Assembly (NCBI GenBank): GCA_021613535.1
Contig: CP075494.1
Location: 16,492,001-16,556,000, forward strand
Origin: Adineta vaga
Lineage: Eukaryota > Rotifera
Direction: 5' to 3'
Length of the DNA: 64,000 bases
The stretch's first letter is position 1. Each line of letters begins with the position of its first letter. Of this stretch, positions 43,919-54,344 are shown one piece after another. The notes beneath the pieces are model-generated. The model did no database searches. It saw only the letters and a list, made by a program, of their open reading frames with translations, and was not told the origin of the DNA. The position numbers and the translations under genes were made by a program.

Positions 43919-44218
43919 TCTTAGGATATTGTAATATCGAATTCTTTATTTGTCGTGCTAAGATGGGGTAGTCTGCAGGTGGGTATCCACAAGGTAATGC
44001 GTTGAAAATATTATGTTTTTTTTCGGCTATCAGATACGAGTGTTGATTTTTATTAATTACTTTTTTTTATCATTTCATCGCATAATAATTTATGAAGAGT
44101 ATGATGTCTTGCATATTCAAAAGATTCGTGTTGGCGGAAGCAAAAACGTGCTAAGATAATGATATCTCTTCTTGAATTAAAACTGACAAGTGTATGAATT
44201 ATTCCTTTAATTCATGGA

Positions 44219-44270
44219 GATCTTGAGGGTGTGGGTATATCTTCTTCACTTACACCCACACTCAAGATGA
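44219..44270. repeat. Telomere-like GT/AC hairpin repeat (best-preserved boundaries)
   Basis: ATCTTGAGGGTGTGGGT, loop of about 15 nt, then ACACCCACACTCAAGAT. The outer ATCTTGAG/CTCAAGAT pair perfectly and the inner arms pair as TGTGGGT/ACCCACA. A useful reference copy for the family. Confidence 0.78.
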
Positions 44271-44551
44271 CGAAAAAGAGATACTATTTTTATGAAAACC
44301 AAAAAAAGAAAAGGATTACTAAATACTATTCGTTTTAAAAAAGCCTCCGAAGAAAACAATATTTTTTAATTGTCTACTCCACTCTATCAACAATAATATC
44401 TCTTGGTAATTATCTAAAAAACACAAAACCTGATAATTTCAAGCCTGACTTTTGATCGGTACTTTCGAAATAAATCCTTTGATTTCTACTATAAATATGA
44501 TGAAAATATTCTACACTCCTCAATCAAATATTCGAAAAACAAAAGATAAAT

Positions 44552-45327
44552 ATGTTCCAATTCAAAGTATTCATTGTTTTGGCTATTATTACAAATGCTT
44601 TAACGAATCCCGTTGCAAATCAACCTGCTCGTTGTTGCTCTGCCAGTCGGTATACTCTCAAAACAGATCATACTGTTTACTATCTACAACAGGACGGTAC
44701 CAATGCAACCAAAAGTGTAAGTATTTTGATTGAAACTTGATAATCAATTTGTTTTCTTTGAAAATTATTTCAATAGATACATTTTCAATAGGTATATGAT
44801 GCTGAAAGTGGATTCTATGCAGTGGCAGGAACTACACAAAGTGCTTCATCTAATCAAAGTAGTTTTCGGCATCTCACTGATTCTAAAAATAAAGCTTTTT
44901 ATATCATTAATCCTGACGTCAATACTTGTGCAATATTTTCAAATCCTTCTGGTCCAGAAAATTGCATTCACGGTTAATGCATTGTGTTTCTAAAATAATC
45001 CGAAACAAGCTTTTTTTTTTCTTTTAGAAACAGCAACATATGCAAATTCATCAATATATATTTTTAATGGAAAACGAATTCTTGTTGATACATGGATAAT
45101 TGAGAATAATGATTATATGAGCTATCGAAAAGTGAGTCGAGATGGCTGTGTTCAAATAGAAGCTGGTTATGCAATGAAAACTGATAGTGAGATTTTCGAA
45201 AAATAAATAATCATTTATTAATTATAATGATTTGATTTTAGCAACGCATGGTAAATCAATAACCAGTGATTATGTTGAAGATATTATTGATCCAACTATC
45301 TTTGAAATTCCATCGTATTGTCATTGA
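44552..45327 (+). CDS. Ependymin-like secreted protein
   Basis: Exons 44552-44716, 44792-44972, 45028-45186 and 45242-45327 join in frame across three GT-AG introns to 196 residues. Signal peptide FKVFIVLAIITNALT, then a CC pair (PARCCSASRYTL). The body carries YDAESGFYAVAG, FYIINPDVNTCAIF, an aromatic glycan-binding-type strand IENNDYMSYRKVSRDGC, and ends DPTIFEIPSYC. That C-terminus is the ependymin-family signature (DP.vF..P..C), and the four spaced cysteines agree with it. Ependymin-related proteins are secreted or lysosomal Ca- and lipid-binding proteins widespread in animals. An AATAAA signal lies about 27 nt past the stop. No paralog in the window. Confidence 0.82.
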
Positions 45328-46546
45328 TTGATTTTCATTAATAGAATGAAAAAAATAAAGTAATAAACTAAAACATTCAGTTTTGATTATTAAAAAATGA
45401 TTTATTCTTTTTTAACACCTTGAGAGAAAGACTATTCCTAAAGATCGCAAGCAAAAAAAAATTAACAGGTAACCGTCAATACTTGGGGAAAATGCAGCGT
45501 TTTTCTCTTGCGTTCGCTAATGACAATATTTGAAAAAGACTAAAACGAAGAAAAAAAGAGAGATAAAATTCATTTTTGAATAGGGTGTATGAAACGTGAC
45601 ATGTATTGTATTGCAACTACATGTAAAAATAATACATCAGCTTTTTTGGTCCACTTTTCGATCAATTACTATACAATCACGAGATCGAAGTTTTCGCTTT
45701 TCTCCAATAAGTATCAGTGTTTTCAGGGTGTGGGTGTGGTAAGGGTATTCAGTATTGACTCTTAGATACACTCACATCCGCACACACCCACACCCACACC
45801 CTTGGAGTTTTGATCCAAAATATTTCTTTTAAGTTACTCAGTATAGGTAGATGAATTAATGCTCGATACATGTATCTACGAAAAATTCTTCAAAACTTTC
45901 AATGAAACAAAGGGTTCTTCAATATATAATAAATATTAGTTTTATTTATGAATGTTTTTCTTAGTTTTTTTTGGAAAAAACGATCGATGAATTTTGCTCT
46001 TGTTTTTTCTTTGCTTCATTTTCATGTCTCGTTATAATTCTTAACTACTTGTTTTGTGTGTTTTCTTATGTAATGATGTTTAACTACCTTTTCGTTATGT
46101 ACTCAATCTATCACATTATCTCTTCTATTCTTATGAAGGAATACATTAAATAGTGCGATAAATATTCGCGTCAACCGAAATTGCTTCCACTGCTTGACAG
46201 ATATTATATTATCAAAAGCAAAATTTTTTATTTATCTGTCTATATTTCTCCTATCGTATTTGCCTAGTAATCAACTTACTTAACCATTACCCAATTTGTT
46301 TTACAGCTGGGTATAGCTGTCAATTTTCATCATATTTTGGAGATATGAAGCGATTTTCGTGAACTCAGTACCTTCGATTACGTATCAATTTGTCAGAATT
46401 CCATCGATTCAAAAGCGTTTGATAACCAATTAGATCCAACTGTTAATTTACTAATTTCTTAGCGATGCCATCTTGCTATAACTGAAAACATATTTAATCT
46501 CCTTCAACTATTTGTTTTTATTGACACAAGTTTTAACAAATAACAT
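45328..46546. other. Convergent intergenic region
   Basis: No gene recognised between the ends of the ependymin-like and F-box genes. It contains the long hairpin at 45724-45813. The frame at 45971-46153 is Phe/Tyr/Ile-rich chance translation of AT-rich DNA. Confidence 0.45.
45724..45813. repeat. Telomere-like GT/AC hairpin repeat, longest arms
   Basis: CAGGGTGTGGGTGTGGTAAG, spacer of about 35 nt, then CACACACCCACACCCACACC ending CCTTG. The right arm alone contains about three ACACCC units, the longest such run in the window. Confidence 0.78.
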
Positions 46547-48320
46547 TTACAATGAAGGAAAATAGTGATGAAAATTTTCTGGAGAAACAAACAGCTCCTC
46601 TATATGAAGACTCGTTAATTTAGTACAAACATGACGTGTCCCATCATTAGTAAAATTATTTGTGACTATCACAAGTGCTTCGTACTTGATATAAAGCTCC
46701 CGTAAACGAGGCGAATGACAATGTTTATCGAAGAGAAATTGTGCAGCGTAGTCGACATGAGCGGTGGCAATATTGAGTAAAATAAGATGAGAAAATTGGA
46801 TGAAAGTTATTGACTGTTTCTTCTCTTTCTGTGGTTCATCATTGAAAATATCCAATCGTTTCAACAGAGGAAAACTTTGAGCAATAACTTTGAAAAAGTG
46901 ATGTTCGAAAGGGCGTATGTCTGATATCATCAGCGATTGAACGTTATCAAGTATGCCACCTTGAAAAGAATTGCTTAAATTATGAAAATTTTTGAATTGA
47001 TATGGAAGTGAATAGATATGAACTCTCCTGTTCTTTTCCTCTGAAAAGTTTCAACGTGTGTAACAACTAGTCCATATTCTCTTCTAATGAAACTACGCTG
47101 AATAACTTCATTCGATGAAAGAGCAATTTCAGTATTCCTCTTGATCACGCATGTGTCGATCTTGAAAGCGAATTTCTTCAATTGTCGCATATGAATAAGA
47201 ATATCATCATACAATTGAGTACCATCGATATAGTTCGAGTCAATTCTTATTATTGAAAGAAATAATATCAACTCTTCCAGATTAATCATTCGTCGAAATA
47301 ATGGAACAAGTTCCTTATCATATACAATTGCGTGTGGATATGACGTAAATGTCAAATGTTTAAGTTTGGGAAGTTTCTTCTACAAAAATTTTAAAAAAAA
47401 TGTTAGTCTATCGAGTCCATTCTTTACTTTTTTGAAACATAATACCTAACAATAATACTAACCGTTTTATCTATTGTTCCTGATGTAGGTGTTATTTCGT
47501 CCACGTGAATTTTCAGTGTTGATAAACAATTGAGACGTTCGTCAAGTAAATAAAGGAAATCATTGAAAGTTTCCGCAGTAATTTCCAGTGTAGTCAAAGT
47601 TGTAGACATGAAATTAGTTGATAAGTCAAAAGTACAGCTGGTTAAGCGATGTGATGATTCACAAAAGTTCAACTCCGTCAATCGTTTACATAAAGATAAA
47701 ATCAAAATGAATATAGTCGACAGATTTCGAGAAAGTGATGGTGTTGTCATATTCATGACATCAATTTGAAGACATGTAATTTGTTCAGTAAGAAGCCGGC
47801 GAAGAATTGTATTATCTTCAGTTCATAGACACAAAAAAAAGAAAATGCTAATTAACTTATTCAAATGATTTTATCACCGTATTGATTAAAATTCGAAAAC
47901 AAGTTTATCTGTTAGGTATTTAACCAGTACATCTTCTCGACAACCTCTAAGTGATAATAAATAAAGTTCAGGATAATTGATAGTACCAAATACACGTTCC
48001 ACTGAACTTTGTTCAAGAGTAAGTTCATTTACTTGCTGATAAATTCGAGGTAAAATATTTTGACAAATTTTATTAAGAACTTGATTGTCTATTGAATACA
48101 TAAATTGAAAACATGATTTCATCGTCACAGTGGTCATATCAAGATTACGAATATAAAATGGATTGAGCACTATTTCATTAAATCGTTGACAAACATCCAC
48201 AAGTGAATAAAGAATGTCGACCATATTTAATTTATTGAAAATAATAAATAAAATTTCATTAGGTAAATCGAATATATTTTTTTGATCATTGTACGAAATA
48301 TTCATATCTATTTTTGTCAT
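46547..48320 (-). pseudogene. F-box/LRR family gene with one-base frameshift in last exon
   Basis: Starts with an F-box (DLPNEILFIIFNKLNMVDIL, about residues 17-36) followed by the leucine-rich domain of the expanded family. Exon 1 is about 48320-47880; exon 2 ends at 47463; exon 3 is 47379-46547. Intron 2 (47462-47380) is clean GT-AG and phase 0 on both sides, yet exon 3 is 833 nt, not a multiple of three. Its frame changes between ...VVTHVETF and ...NRRVHIYSLPYQFKNF around 47041-47055. After the shift, family sequence resumes to the natural end (LRELYIKYEALVIVTNNFTNDG). So it is either a young pseudogene or one consensus base is wrong. Exact borders of intron 1 are uncertain. An intact product would be an SCF ubiquitin-ligase substrate adaptor. 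Confidence 0.75.
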
Positions 48321-48441
48321 TGCCGTCTGAGAAGACAATAAAAAATAAATAATCATGACATACTAATAGACTGCGATGAACAGTTGATGTCACCTTGTTT
48401 TCCAGAGACATGGAACAAACAAGGCGAAAAATAGATCATTC

Positions 48442-48705
48442 TATTTTCAAGATTTCTCGGTCCAGAGCCATGACGGACTTTTTTTTCTTTTTTTCAATTC
48501 TTACTTTTCACTGAAGAAAAGGCATGAGAAGTTCAATGACCTAAAAAATGGGTGTCCAGTAATATAAATGTGTGATTCTTTAATCAAAAAGAAAGGTTAA
48601 TTAAAAAAAAAGACTCTTCAGTGCTCTGTATCCTGACAATGGTCTATCAAACAAAAAAACAAAAAAAAGCATACCATGGACCATGACCGAGAAATCTTGA
48701 AAATA
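48442..48705. mobile_element. Candidate MITE with 21-nt perfect inverted ends
   Basis: Positions 48442-48462 (TATTTTCAAGATTTCTCGG plus TC) are repeated exactly, inverted, at 48685-48705. The two copies lie about 220 nt apart. The interior is T- then A-rich and non-coding, itself able to fold. Flanking target duplications were not identified. Confidence 0.6.
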
Positions 48706-49256
48706 AAATTGAAAAACCAAACTGAGAAGAAATGAAAAAGCATGGTTTTTCATTAGAAACCATGAAGATTTTGTGAACAAAAGAGGTTTTGAGAAAAAAA
48801 AACTTTATGGTCTCTGAAAGATCTGAAGATGGGCTATCTTCCTATGCATTTATCTCATTTTTAAGAATTTTCTCGAAAAGTGACTTTTTTTGAGGGTGGG
48901 GTTTAATGATTTCAGAAATATTTTTGAAGAATCAAAATTTGCTATTTAAATTTAAAAAACAACTGAATTTCTTCTTGTTATCATTTAAAAGAAAGAAACT
49001 TTCATATTTTCAATATCGAATAATATTAAATCTTAAAATAAGGGTGCAAATGACTATAAATCGTTTGTTCTCATTCTCCATATTACGTAGAATTCTTATT
49101 CATATTATGAAATGATTATTTATTGATGAAAAGATAAATGATAAAATCATACTTTATTAGACAACAATAAATTATTAAAATGGATATTCAAAGCGAACAT
49201 TGACAAATCAGTTATTAATGATGATGATTATATTCTTAATTTTTAATTTGTTTCAG
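48706..49256. other. Intergenic spacer
   Basis: AT-rich, no gene recognised. A local stem GCATGGTTTTTC...GAAACCATGA lies near 48750 and a half hairpin repeat (TGAGGGTGGGG, 48890-48900) near its middle. Confidence 0.4.
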
Positions 49257-49425
49257 TTAAATATAGCTAAAAATAAATATAATTAGCATACATTCATAAA
49301 TCGAAGAATCTAGAAAATCTCTTACTCGATCTATTGCTTCGAATAATCGATCAATTTTCTCTGCAAGATGTTCAATATGTTCTCCATGATTCAAAGTATT
49401 TCTTTCTTCTTCTGTTGCTTTTTTT
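49257..49425 (-). pseudogene. Possible gene fragment abutting a telomere-like hairpin
   Basis: The minus-strand frame from the hairpin edge reads KKATEEERNTLNHGEHIEHL, then EKIDRLFEAIDRVRDFLDSS, a charged amphipathic stretch unlike chance translation of AT-rich DNA, before it ends at 49257. The codons upstream (to 49502) are the translated hairpin repeat (TYTPTPLKK), so the apparent start is artificial. It may be the remains of a gene cut by the repeat, like the F-box relic at 40588. Parent gene not recognised; could still be chance. Confidence 0.35.
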
Positions 49426-49492
49426 AAGGGTGTGGGGGTGTAGGTGCCGGTAAAGAAGAAATCAATACTCATACCTACATCCTCAAGATGTA
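49425..49492. repeat. Telomere-like GT/AC hairpin repeat
   Basis: TAAGGGTGTGGGGGTGTAGG, loop of about 25 nt, then ACTCATACCTACATCCTCAA ending GATG. Confidence 0.68.
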
Positions 49493-49502
49493 CCTCATTC
49501 AT

Positions 49503-50080
49503 TGCCTAGTTAGATTTTGAACTGCCCATGCCTGCCCAGTCTTCAACTGAGCTTCAAGGGAGCATTGCTCAGTGTTCAAAAAATCCTAGCTACCCCACAG
49601 GAATCATCTAGTATATCCACCGCAGAATCGAAACAGTTTACGCCAGCTATTCATTTCTCACTATTGAGTGCGAAATACTAACTTTTCTCTTCCTCGCATC
49701 ATGAAGTACGACAAGTGGCTCCTAAAGTGACATATGTGTTATCATGAAATGAATCAATCTCAATGCACAATTAACAGAATAAGCTTTACATTTGTTTGTT
49801 CTATTAATCCCCACACCTCATCAATCGTTATTCATATATTGGTTCTAGCTTTAGACGTTTTAATAGAGTCATCTAATCGCTTGAAAATTGCATACATATG
49901 AGAATTTATTTGTAATTAAAACAATGACATCATTTAGTTTAGGGCTTTACAAAACATACCCATGAGTATTTAAAAGCTAATACACGAATAGAAAAAACGC
50001 AGAGAAATTGATTGATATTCAGTAGAATCGTTAATTCAAAAATACCACTCTACGATTTATTCTTCATCCCCATCAATAAA
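49503..50080. other. Intergenic, promoter side of galaxin-like gene
   Basis: No gene recognised. The codons immediately before 50081 are open from a TTG at 50012 but the ATG at 50081 gives a proper signal peptide, so the upstream part is taken as leader. Confidence 0.4.
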
Positions 50081-51796
50081 ATGCTGCACAACTTAGCGTT
50101 TAAACAATTTGTTGCTCTGTTAACAGTGATTGTTTACAGTTTTGTAATTGATAAAACCGCAGCAGTATATATATTCAACAACGCTGACCATGAAATGACG
50201 TTAAAAGAACAAAAGAGTTCAGACTCTTTTGTTGGTCGATCTAAGTATGTAATGTTTTAGTTATAATATTTAGTAGTCTGTCTTTTAACTTCTCTTAAAT
50301 CTAATGTATAAGTAACGTTTGTCTTTTCGACTTGCTCGATTCTCGACTAAATCCAATCTCTGTAACTCCTATTATTTTCTAACAGATTCTATTCCGAACT
50401 AACGTCAAATTCTATTCAATAGTAGCCGACCACCGAAATGAAATCAAGGATAATTTGATTTAAAATCTGCCATTCTTTTTTCGATCATGTCGTTCACATG
50501 GAGTAGGCCATAGTCGATCGTCAATGTCCTTATGATCCATCACTTTCACCTATTCGATTTTCTAAATAATGCTCATACAATATCATTTATTGTTTCATTT
50601 TTTCTTCATGAAGCACTAAAAATGTTGACTGTGGTTCATACAATGCATCATTCTACACCTGCTGCAATGGAGCACTCACTTTGGGACATAATCAATCGTG
50701 TTGTGGTACAACAGCCTACAATGCGTCAATGCATACCTGTTGCAACGGCGTATTCACTTTAGGAAGCCGACAATCGTGTTGTGGCACGACAGCTTACAAC
50801 CCATCAATGTATACCTGTTGTAATGGAGCACTCATATTGGACAAAGGATTATCATGTTGTGGCGCAACGGTGTACAATTCATCAATGTACACGTGCTGCA
50901 ATGGCGAAGTCAATAGCAGAAGCAATCAAAAGTGTTGTGGTTCAAAAGTCTATAATCCGTCATCTTACACCTGCTGTAACGGTACACTCACTAGTGGAAG
51001 CTATCAAGAGTGTTGTGGAACCAAAGGTTACTATCCGTCATTGTCTACTTGTTGCGACGGCGAACTTACTAGCGGAGGTAATCAAAAATGTTGTGGTACC
51101 GAATCCTATAATCCATTGTCCTCCACTTGCTGCAATGGCATACTCAACAATGGGGCTCGTCAAGAATGTTGTGGTACGAAAACTTATAATCCATCCTCTC
51201 ATACTTGCTGCAATGGCGAAGTCGTAAGCGGAAGCAATGAAAAATGTTGTGGTACAAAAGCCTATAATCCATCATCTTCTACATGTTGCAATGGTGAACT
51301 TAATAGTGGAGGTTATCTAGAATGTTGCGGCTCTAAAGGTTTTTCTAAATCATCCTCTACTTGCTGTAATGGTACACTCACCAGTGGAGGTTACCTTGAA
51401 TGTTGTGGCTCTAAAGGTTTTTCTAAATCATCCTCTACTTGCTGTAATGGTACACTCACCAGTGGAGGTTACCTTGAATGTTGTGGCTCTAAAGGTTATT
51501 CTAAATCATCCTCTACTTGCTGTAATGGTGAACTCACCAGTGGAGGTTATTTAGAATGTTGTGGCTCTAAAGGTTTTTCTAAATCATCCTCTACTTGCTG
51601 TAATGGTACACTCACCGCTGGAGGTTATCTAGAATGTTGTGGCTTCAAAGGTTACTCACGATCGTCTTCCACTTGCTGTAATAGTACAGTTAACAGTGGA
51701 GCTTATCAAGATTGTTGTGGTACCAAAAGCTACTCTAAATCGTTCTCCACTTGTTGCAATGGTGAAGTCCTTCGCGGAAATGCTTTAAAATGTTAA
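50081..51796 (+). CDS. Secreted galaxin-like di-cysteine repeat protein
   Basis: Exons 50081-50244 and 50614-51796 join in phase 2 across a 369-nt GT-AG intron, unusually long for this window, to 448 residues. Exon 1 gives a signal peptide (FVALLTVIVYSFVIDKTAA). Exon 2 is a run of about 15 units of about 26 residues, each CCG....Y.PSS.TCCNG.L.SG, e.g. CCGTTAYNPSMYTCCNGAL. This di-cysteine pattern is that of galaxin, the coral skeletal organic-matrix protein, and related animal secreted proteins. The disulfide-dense structure suggests an extracellular matrix, cuticle or egg-shell role; a bdelloid role is unknown. The last five or so units are almost identical at DNA level, showing recent tandem growth. 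The frame track starts at 50681 and misses the first exon. Confidence 0.87.
51295..51640 (+). repeat. 78-nt coding tandem repeat, 4-5 near-identical units
   Basis: The unit encoding TLTSGGYLECCGSKGFSKSS followed by STCCNG recurs with few base changes, for example the block GGTACACTCACCAGTGGAGG at about 51372 and 51450. Upstream units of the same gene are far more diverged. Confidence 0.8.
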
Positions 51797-52228
51797 AAAT
51801 AAACCGTTATACGCAACCTCACGAATGAACGACTCTAACAATAAGATCATACAACCTTTACTTTTTCAATCTTTTCCTTTCTAACAATTCATACCCATCA
51901 ATTATTCGGTTTAATCGTGCCTGTTCTTCATTTTTTGTTCAGGATTGATTTTTCACTTTTCCTGGTATTATTTATTAGTTTCTTCTCTTTATCAATGAAT
52001 CTTTTACTCAGTTAGTTTCATTTTAAGACATTTTTTGTGGATTATTTTGCTCTCTGCAGAATTTTATTGTTAACGTTAATTCCAAAATAAAGTACTGGAC
52101 TTTGTCATCATGATAATGTTCTTGTTTTCAGCTGACTCAGATATGTATTTATTTCTCAAAAGGAAAAAGGAATCGAATCTATTCATTTAACGTTATCATT
52201 AGAACTCGATTCAATTAGTCCTAGTCCA
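51797..52228. other. Intergenic spacer
   Basis: The 3' region of the galaxin-like gene. TTAAAAATAAA directly at the stop may serve as a polyadenylation signal. Nothing else recognised. Confidence 0.4.
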
Positions 52229-52289
52229 GGTCGGGTGTGGGTGGGGTGAGAAAGAGATCGACACCCACACCTATACCCACCCTAAAACT
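52229..52289. repeat. Telomere-like GT/AC hairpin repeat
   Basis: GGTCGGGTGTGGGTGGGGTG, loop of about 12 nt, then ACACCCACACCTATACCCAC. Confidence 0.72.
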
Positions 52290-52492
52290 ATTCGTATTCA
52301 TCGTACTCTTATTTTTTCAATAGCTGTGATATTGAGCGAAAAGCCCTATACTACTCCATAACTTTAATACTCAACATCTCAGGAAAGAAGGGCCATGGGC
52401 ACGAATCCGTTTAGGTTTGTTCTAGTCTAGAGGTACCCTTTATGTCCCCGAAGTATGAACTCTAAAGCCGTTAATCACTTGGGGCGGTTCCC

Positions 52493-52657
52493 TTGTTAGC
52501 TGTAACTTACAATAATATTGGTAATGTTCATCGAGTGAATAATGATATTGAATTAGCAAAGAATAATTTTCAATTAGCATTGAAAATTGCTTTACAATCT
52601 CTACCAGAAGATCATCCATCTGTTCAAATCTATCAAGAGCAGTTACTATCATTATAA
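52493..52657 (+). pseudogene. 3' remnant of a TPR (ART-TPR family) gene
   Basis: The frame reads AVTYNNIGNVHRVNNDIELA, then LALKIALQSLPEDHPSVQIY, ending QEQLLSL-stop. This is the final TPR unit and natural C-terminus of the kinesin-light-chain-like repeats seen in the intact gene at 54798-56860 (TLPSNHPYIIGIQ). No earlier TPR unit is visible upstream, so it is a truncated relic. It lies between two telomere-like hairpins (52229 and 52763). The minus-strand frame over it is a by-product. Confidence 0.75.
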
Positions 52658-52762
52658 CTTTCTGATTATTTTCTAAATCTTCCGAGAAAAATGATAGAAA
52701 AGTTCTTAAACTCATCTAAACGGATGCGTGAGCTGAATTGTGATACCCCTATTCGTTACTAT

Positions 52763-52815
52763 ATGGGTGTGTGAGGGTGAACACAAGAGACCCTCACCCA
52801 CACTCTTTGATGTTA
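52763..52815. repeat. Telomere-like GT/AC hairpin repeat
   Basis: ATGGGTGTGTGAGGGTGAAC, loop of about 8 nt, then GACCCTCACCCACACTC. Compact stem in the spacer before the 3' end of the NHL gene. Confidence 0.7.
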
Positions 52816-52898
52816 TTTCGTAGATAATTATGACAAATTGAGAAAAACTATAAATCTACACTCTCAATCTAGAATATATAGTTGAATCATGTAGTGAT

Positions 52899-54344
52899 CT
52901 ATCCTTTACGAAAAGAAGGTCTTCGAAAAGACGAAGATTTTGTTAGATCAACAGAAGAATCTTGCCAAGTTTTATGATTTTGATCTTGATACGCATCAAT
53001 ATCGAATGGTCGTCGATTGTGTTCGAATCCGGGTTGGGGAAAAAACGTGTCATCAATTGGTGACTGTTTTTCATTTGGAATATCATCATTATCAGAGTTT
53101 TTCTGATCATTATAATTGATCTGATTATGCCATTGTGATACATTTCTTTGTGTTGAGAGTATTGTGGATTTTGTAGATGATGTTGAATGCGATGATATAT
53201 AATGATATCTATATAATGAACTATCATAATTATTGATTGTTATTTGAAATTTTTGAACTCGTTGATTGTTTGAATCGAGTACCAATAGATTATTATTAGA
53301 ATCAAATTGAATTTTGTTTGGTTTATTCAATTGATTTTCGTCATTTCCTGGTTCATTGGTAATCCCTGCAACTGCTTTTATATGAAATGGTTTATCAATT
53401 TGTATTTGCAATATTCGATGACGTTTACTATCAGCAATATAAATATAGATTATTCCTAATAAATTATCTTCACGAGTGATGACACTTATTGGACCTTTGA
53501 TAATATCTTTTCCTATTTGACGAATTAAGAAACCATTTGATTGAAATTGTTTTACAGAGTTTTCTAAATAACTTGTCACATAAATATCACCAGTTCTTTC
53601 ATGAATATAAATTCCACTTGGTGCATATGTTCGGATAAGTAATTGTCCTGATGGAGCATCTGGTGACCATTTTGTAATACGATGATTTACAAGTTCCGAA
53701 ATATAAATATTTGATTTCTTATCAACATAAATACTCGAACAATTATCGAGTTGATTGAAATGACTTCCACGACCAAATTGGCCAATTATTATCATTCCAT
53801 ATTCACTACCCACAGGCCACTTAACAATACGATTATTTCCATTATCTGCTATGTATAGATTTTCTTCACTATCGACAAATATTGCCGTAGGATAATTCAA
53901 TTGATTTGTCTGATTTCCTTGTCCATTCCCACCAGCTACAATATCACCTTCAAGAGCATTTTCAGTCCATTTCATAATTCGATGATTTAACGAATCAGCA
54001 ATATATATATTATTCATCTTATCGACAAACATATCATTGGGCTCTGCTAATTGATCTATTGCAGTTCCTTGACCATTTCCACCAGCTACAGTTTGTGCTC
54101 GTTTTGACCAAGTGATCAGTGAATAAATATTAGTAGGACGTTTTTGTAACGGTGTTGAAGTTTGTCGAGGTACGTTTTTTGAACTATATTCATTTTTATC
54201 AAAAAATGAAATTATAACCATTAAAAAACATATAAGAGATAGCCACATCAGTATTATTATTATAATGTTTTTAACGGTTGATTTTGAATGTCTTTTTATA
54301 TTTACTGTTGTTGTTGTTGTTTCCACTTCGATCATAGTTTTCAA
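52899..54344 (-). CDS. Type II membrane protein with NHL beta-propeller
   Basis: 481 residues, single exon. A cytosolic N-terminus of about 25 residues with a Thr run is followed by one transmembrane helix (IIIIILMWLSLICFLMVIIS). Then come about six NHL repeats: TVAGGNGQG with QLAEPNDMFVD and NIYIADSLNHRIMKW; DIVAGGNGQG with QLNYPTAIFVD and NLYIADNGNNRIVKW; further units to NKIQFDSNNNLLVLDSNNQR. Six blades of about 45 residues make one propeller outside the cell. The C-terminal 100 residues are Ser/Asn/Gln-rich and probably disordered. NHL domains bind protein or RNA; an extracellular membrane-tethered form suggests ligand recognition, partner unknown. A Met three codons in is an alternative start. 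Relic paralog at 29473. Confidence 0.87.
   Translation of the reverse strand: MKTMIEVETTTTTVNIKRHSKSTVKNIIIIILMWLSLICFLMVIISFFDKNEYSSKNVPRQTSTPLQKRPTNIYSLITWSKRAQTVAGGNGQGTAIDQLAEPNDMFVDKMNNIYIADSLNHRIMKWTENALEGDIVAGGNGQGNQTNQLNYPTAIFVDSEENLYIADNGNNRIVKWPVGSEYGMIIIGQFGRGSHFNQLDNCSSIYVDKKSNIYISELVNHRITKWSPDAPSGQLLIRTYAPSGIYIHERTGDIYVTSYLENSVKQFQSNGFLIRQIGKDIIKGPISVITREDNLLGIIYIYIADSKRHRILQIQIDKPFHIKAVAGITNEPGNDENQLNKPNKIQFDSNNNLLVLDSNNQRVQKFQITINNYDSSLYRYHYISSHSTSSTKSTILSTQRNVSQWHNQINYNDQKNSDNDDIPNEKQSPIDDTFFPQPGFEHNRRPFDIDAYQDQNHKTWQDSSVDLTKSSSFRRPSFRKG

Larger units (their letters stand above)
42809..44551. other. Divergent intergenic region
   Basis: The 1.7 kb hold no supported gene. Features seen: a CT microsatellite (about 43728-43741), a degenerate half hairpin repeat (43899-43918, ATCTTGAGGGCGAGGGGGTG) and a complete hairpin (44219-44270). 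Promoters of the glycosyltransferase and ependymin-like genes should lie at its two ends. Confidence 0.45.

Noticed and set aside
47040-47100. Mini-intron to rescue the F-box frameshift
   Set aside because: The only nearby GT-AG pair removes 27 nt, a multiple of three, so it does not fix the frame and is shorter than any other intron here.
50781-51554. Overlapping +1 frames over the galaxin-like gene
   Set aside because: Shadows created by the 78-nt unit, which is a multiple of three and so keeps alternative frames open.
50681-51796. Tandem units as a CRISPR array
   Set aside because: The units are contiguous coding repeats with a CCG/TCCNG protein pattern, no spacers, in a spliced eukaryotic gene.
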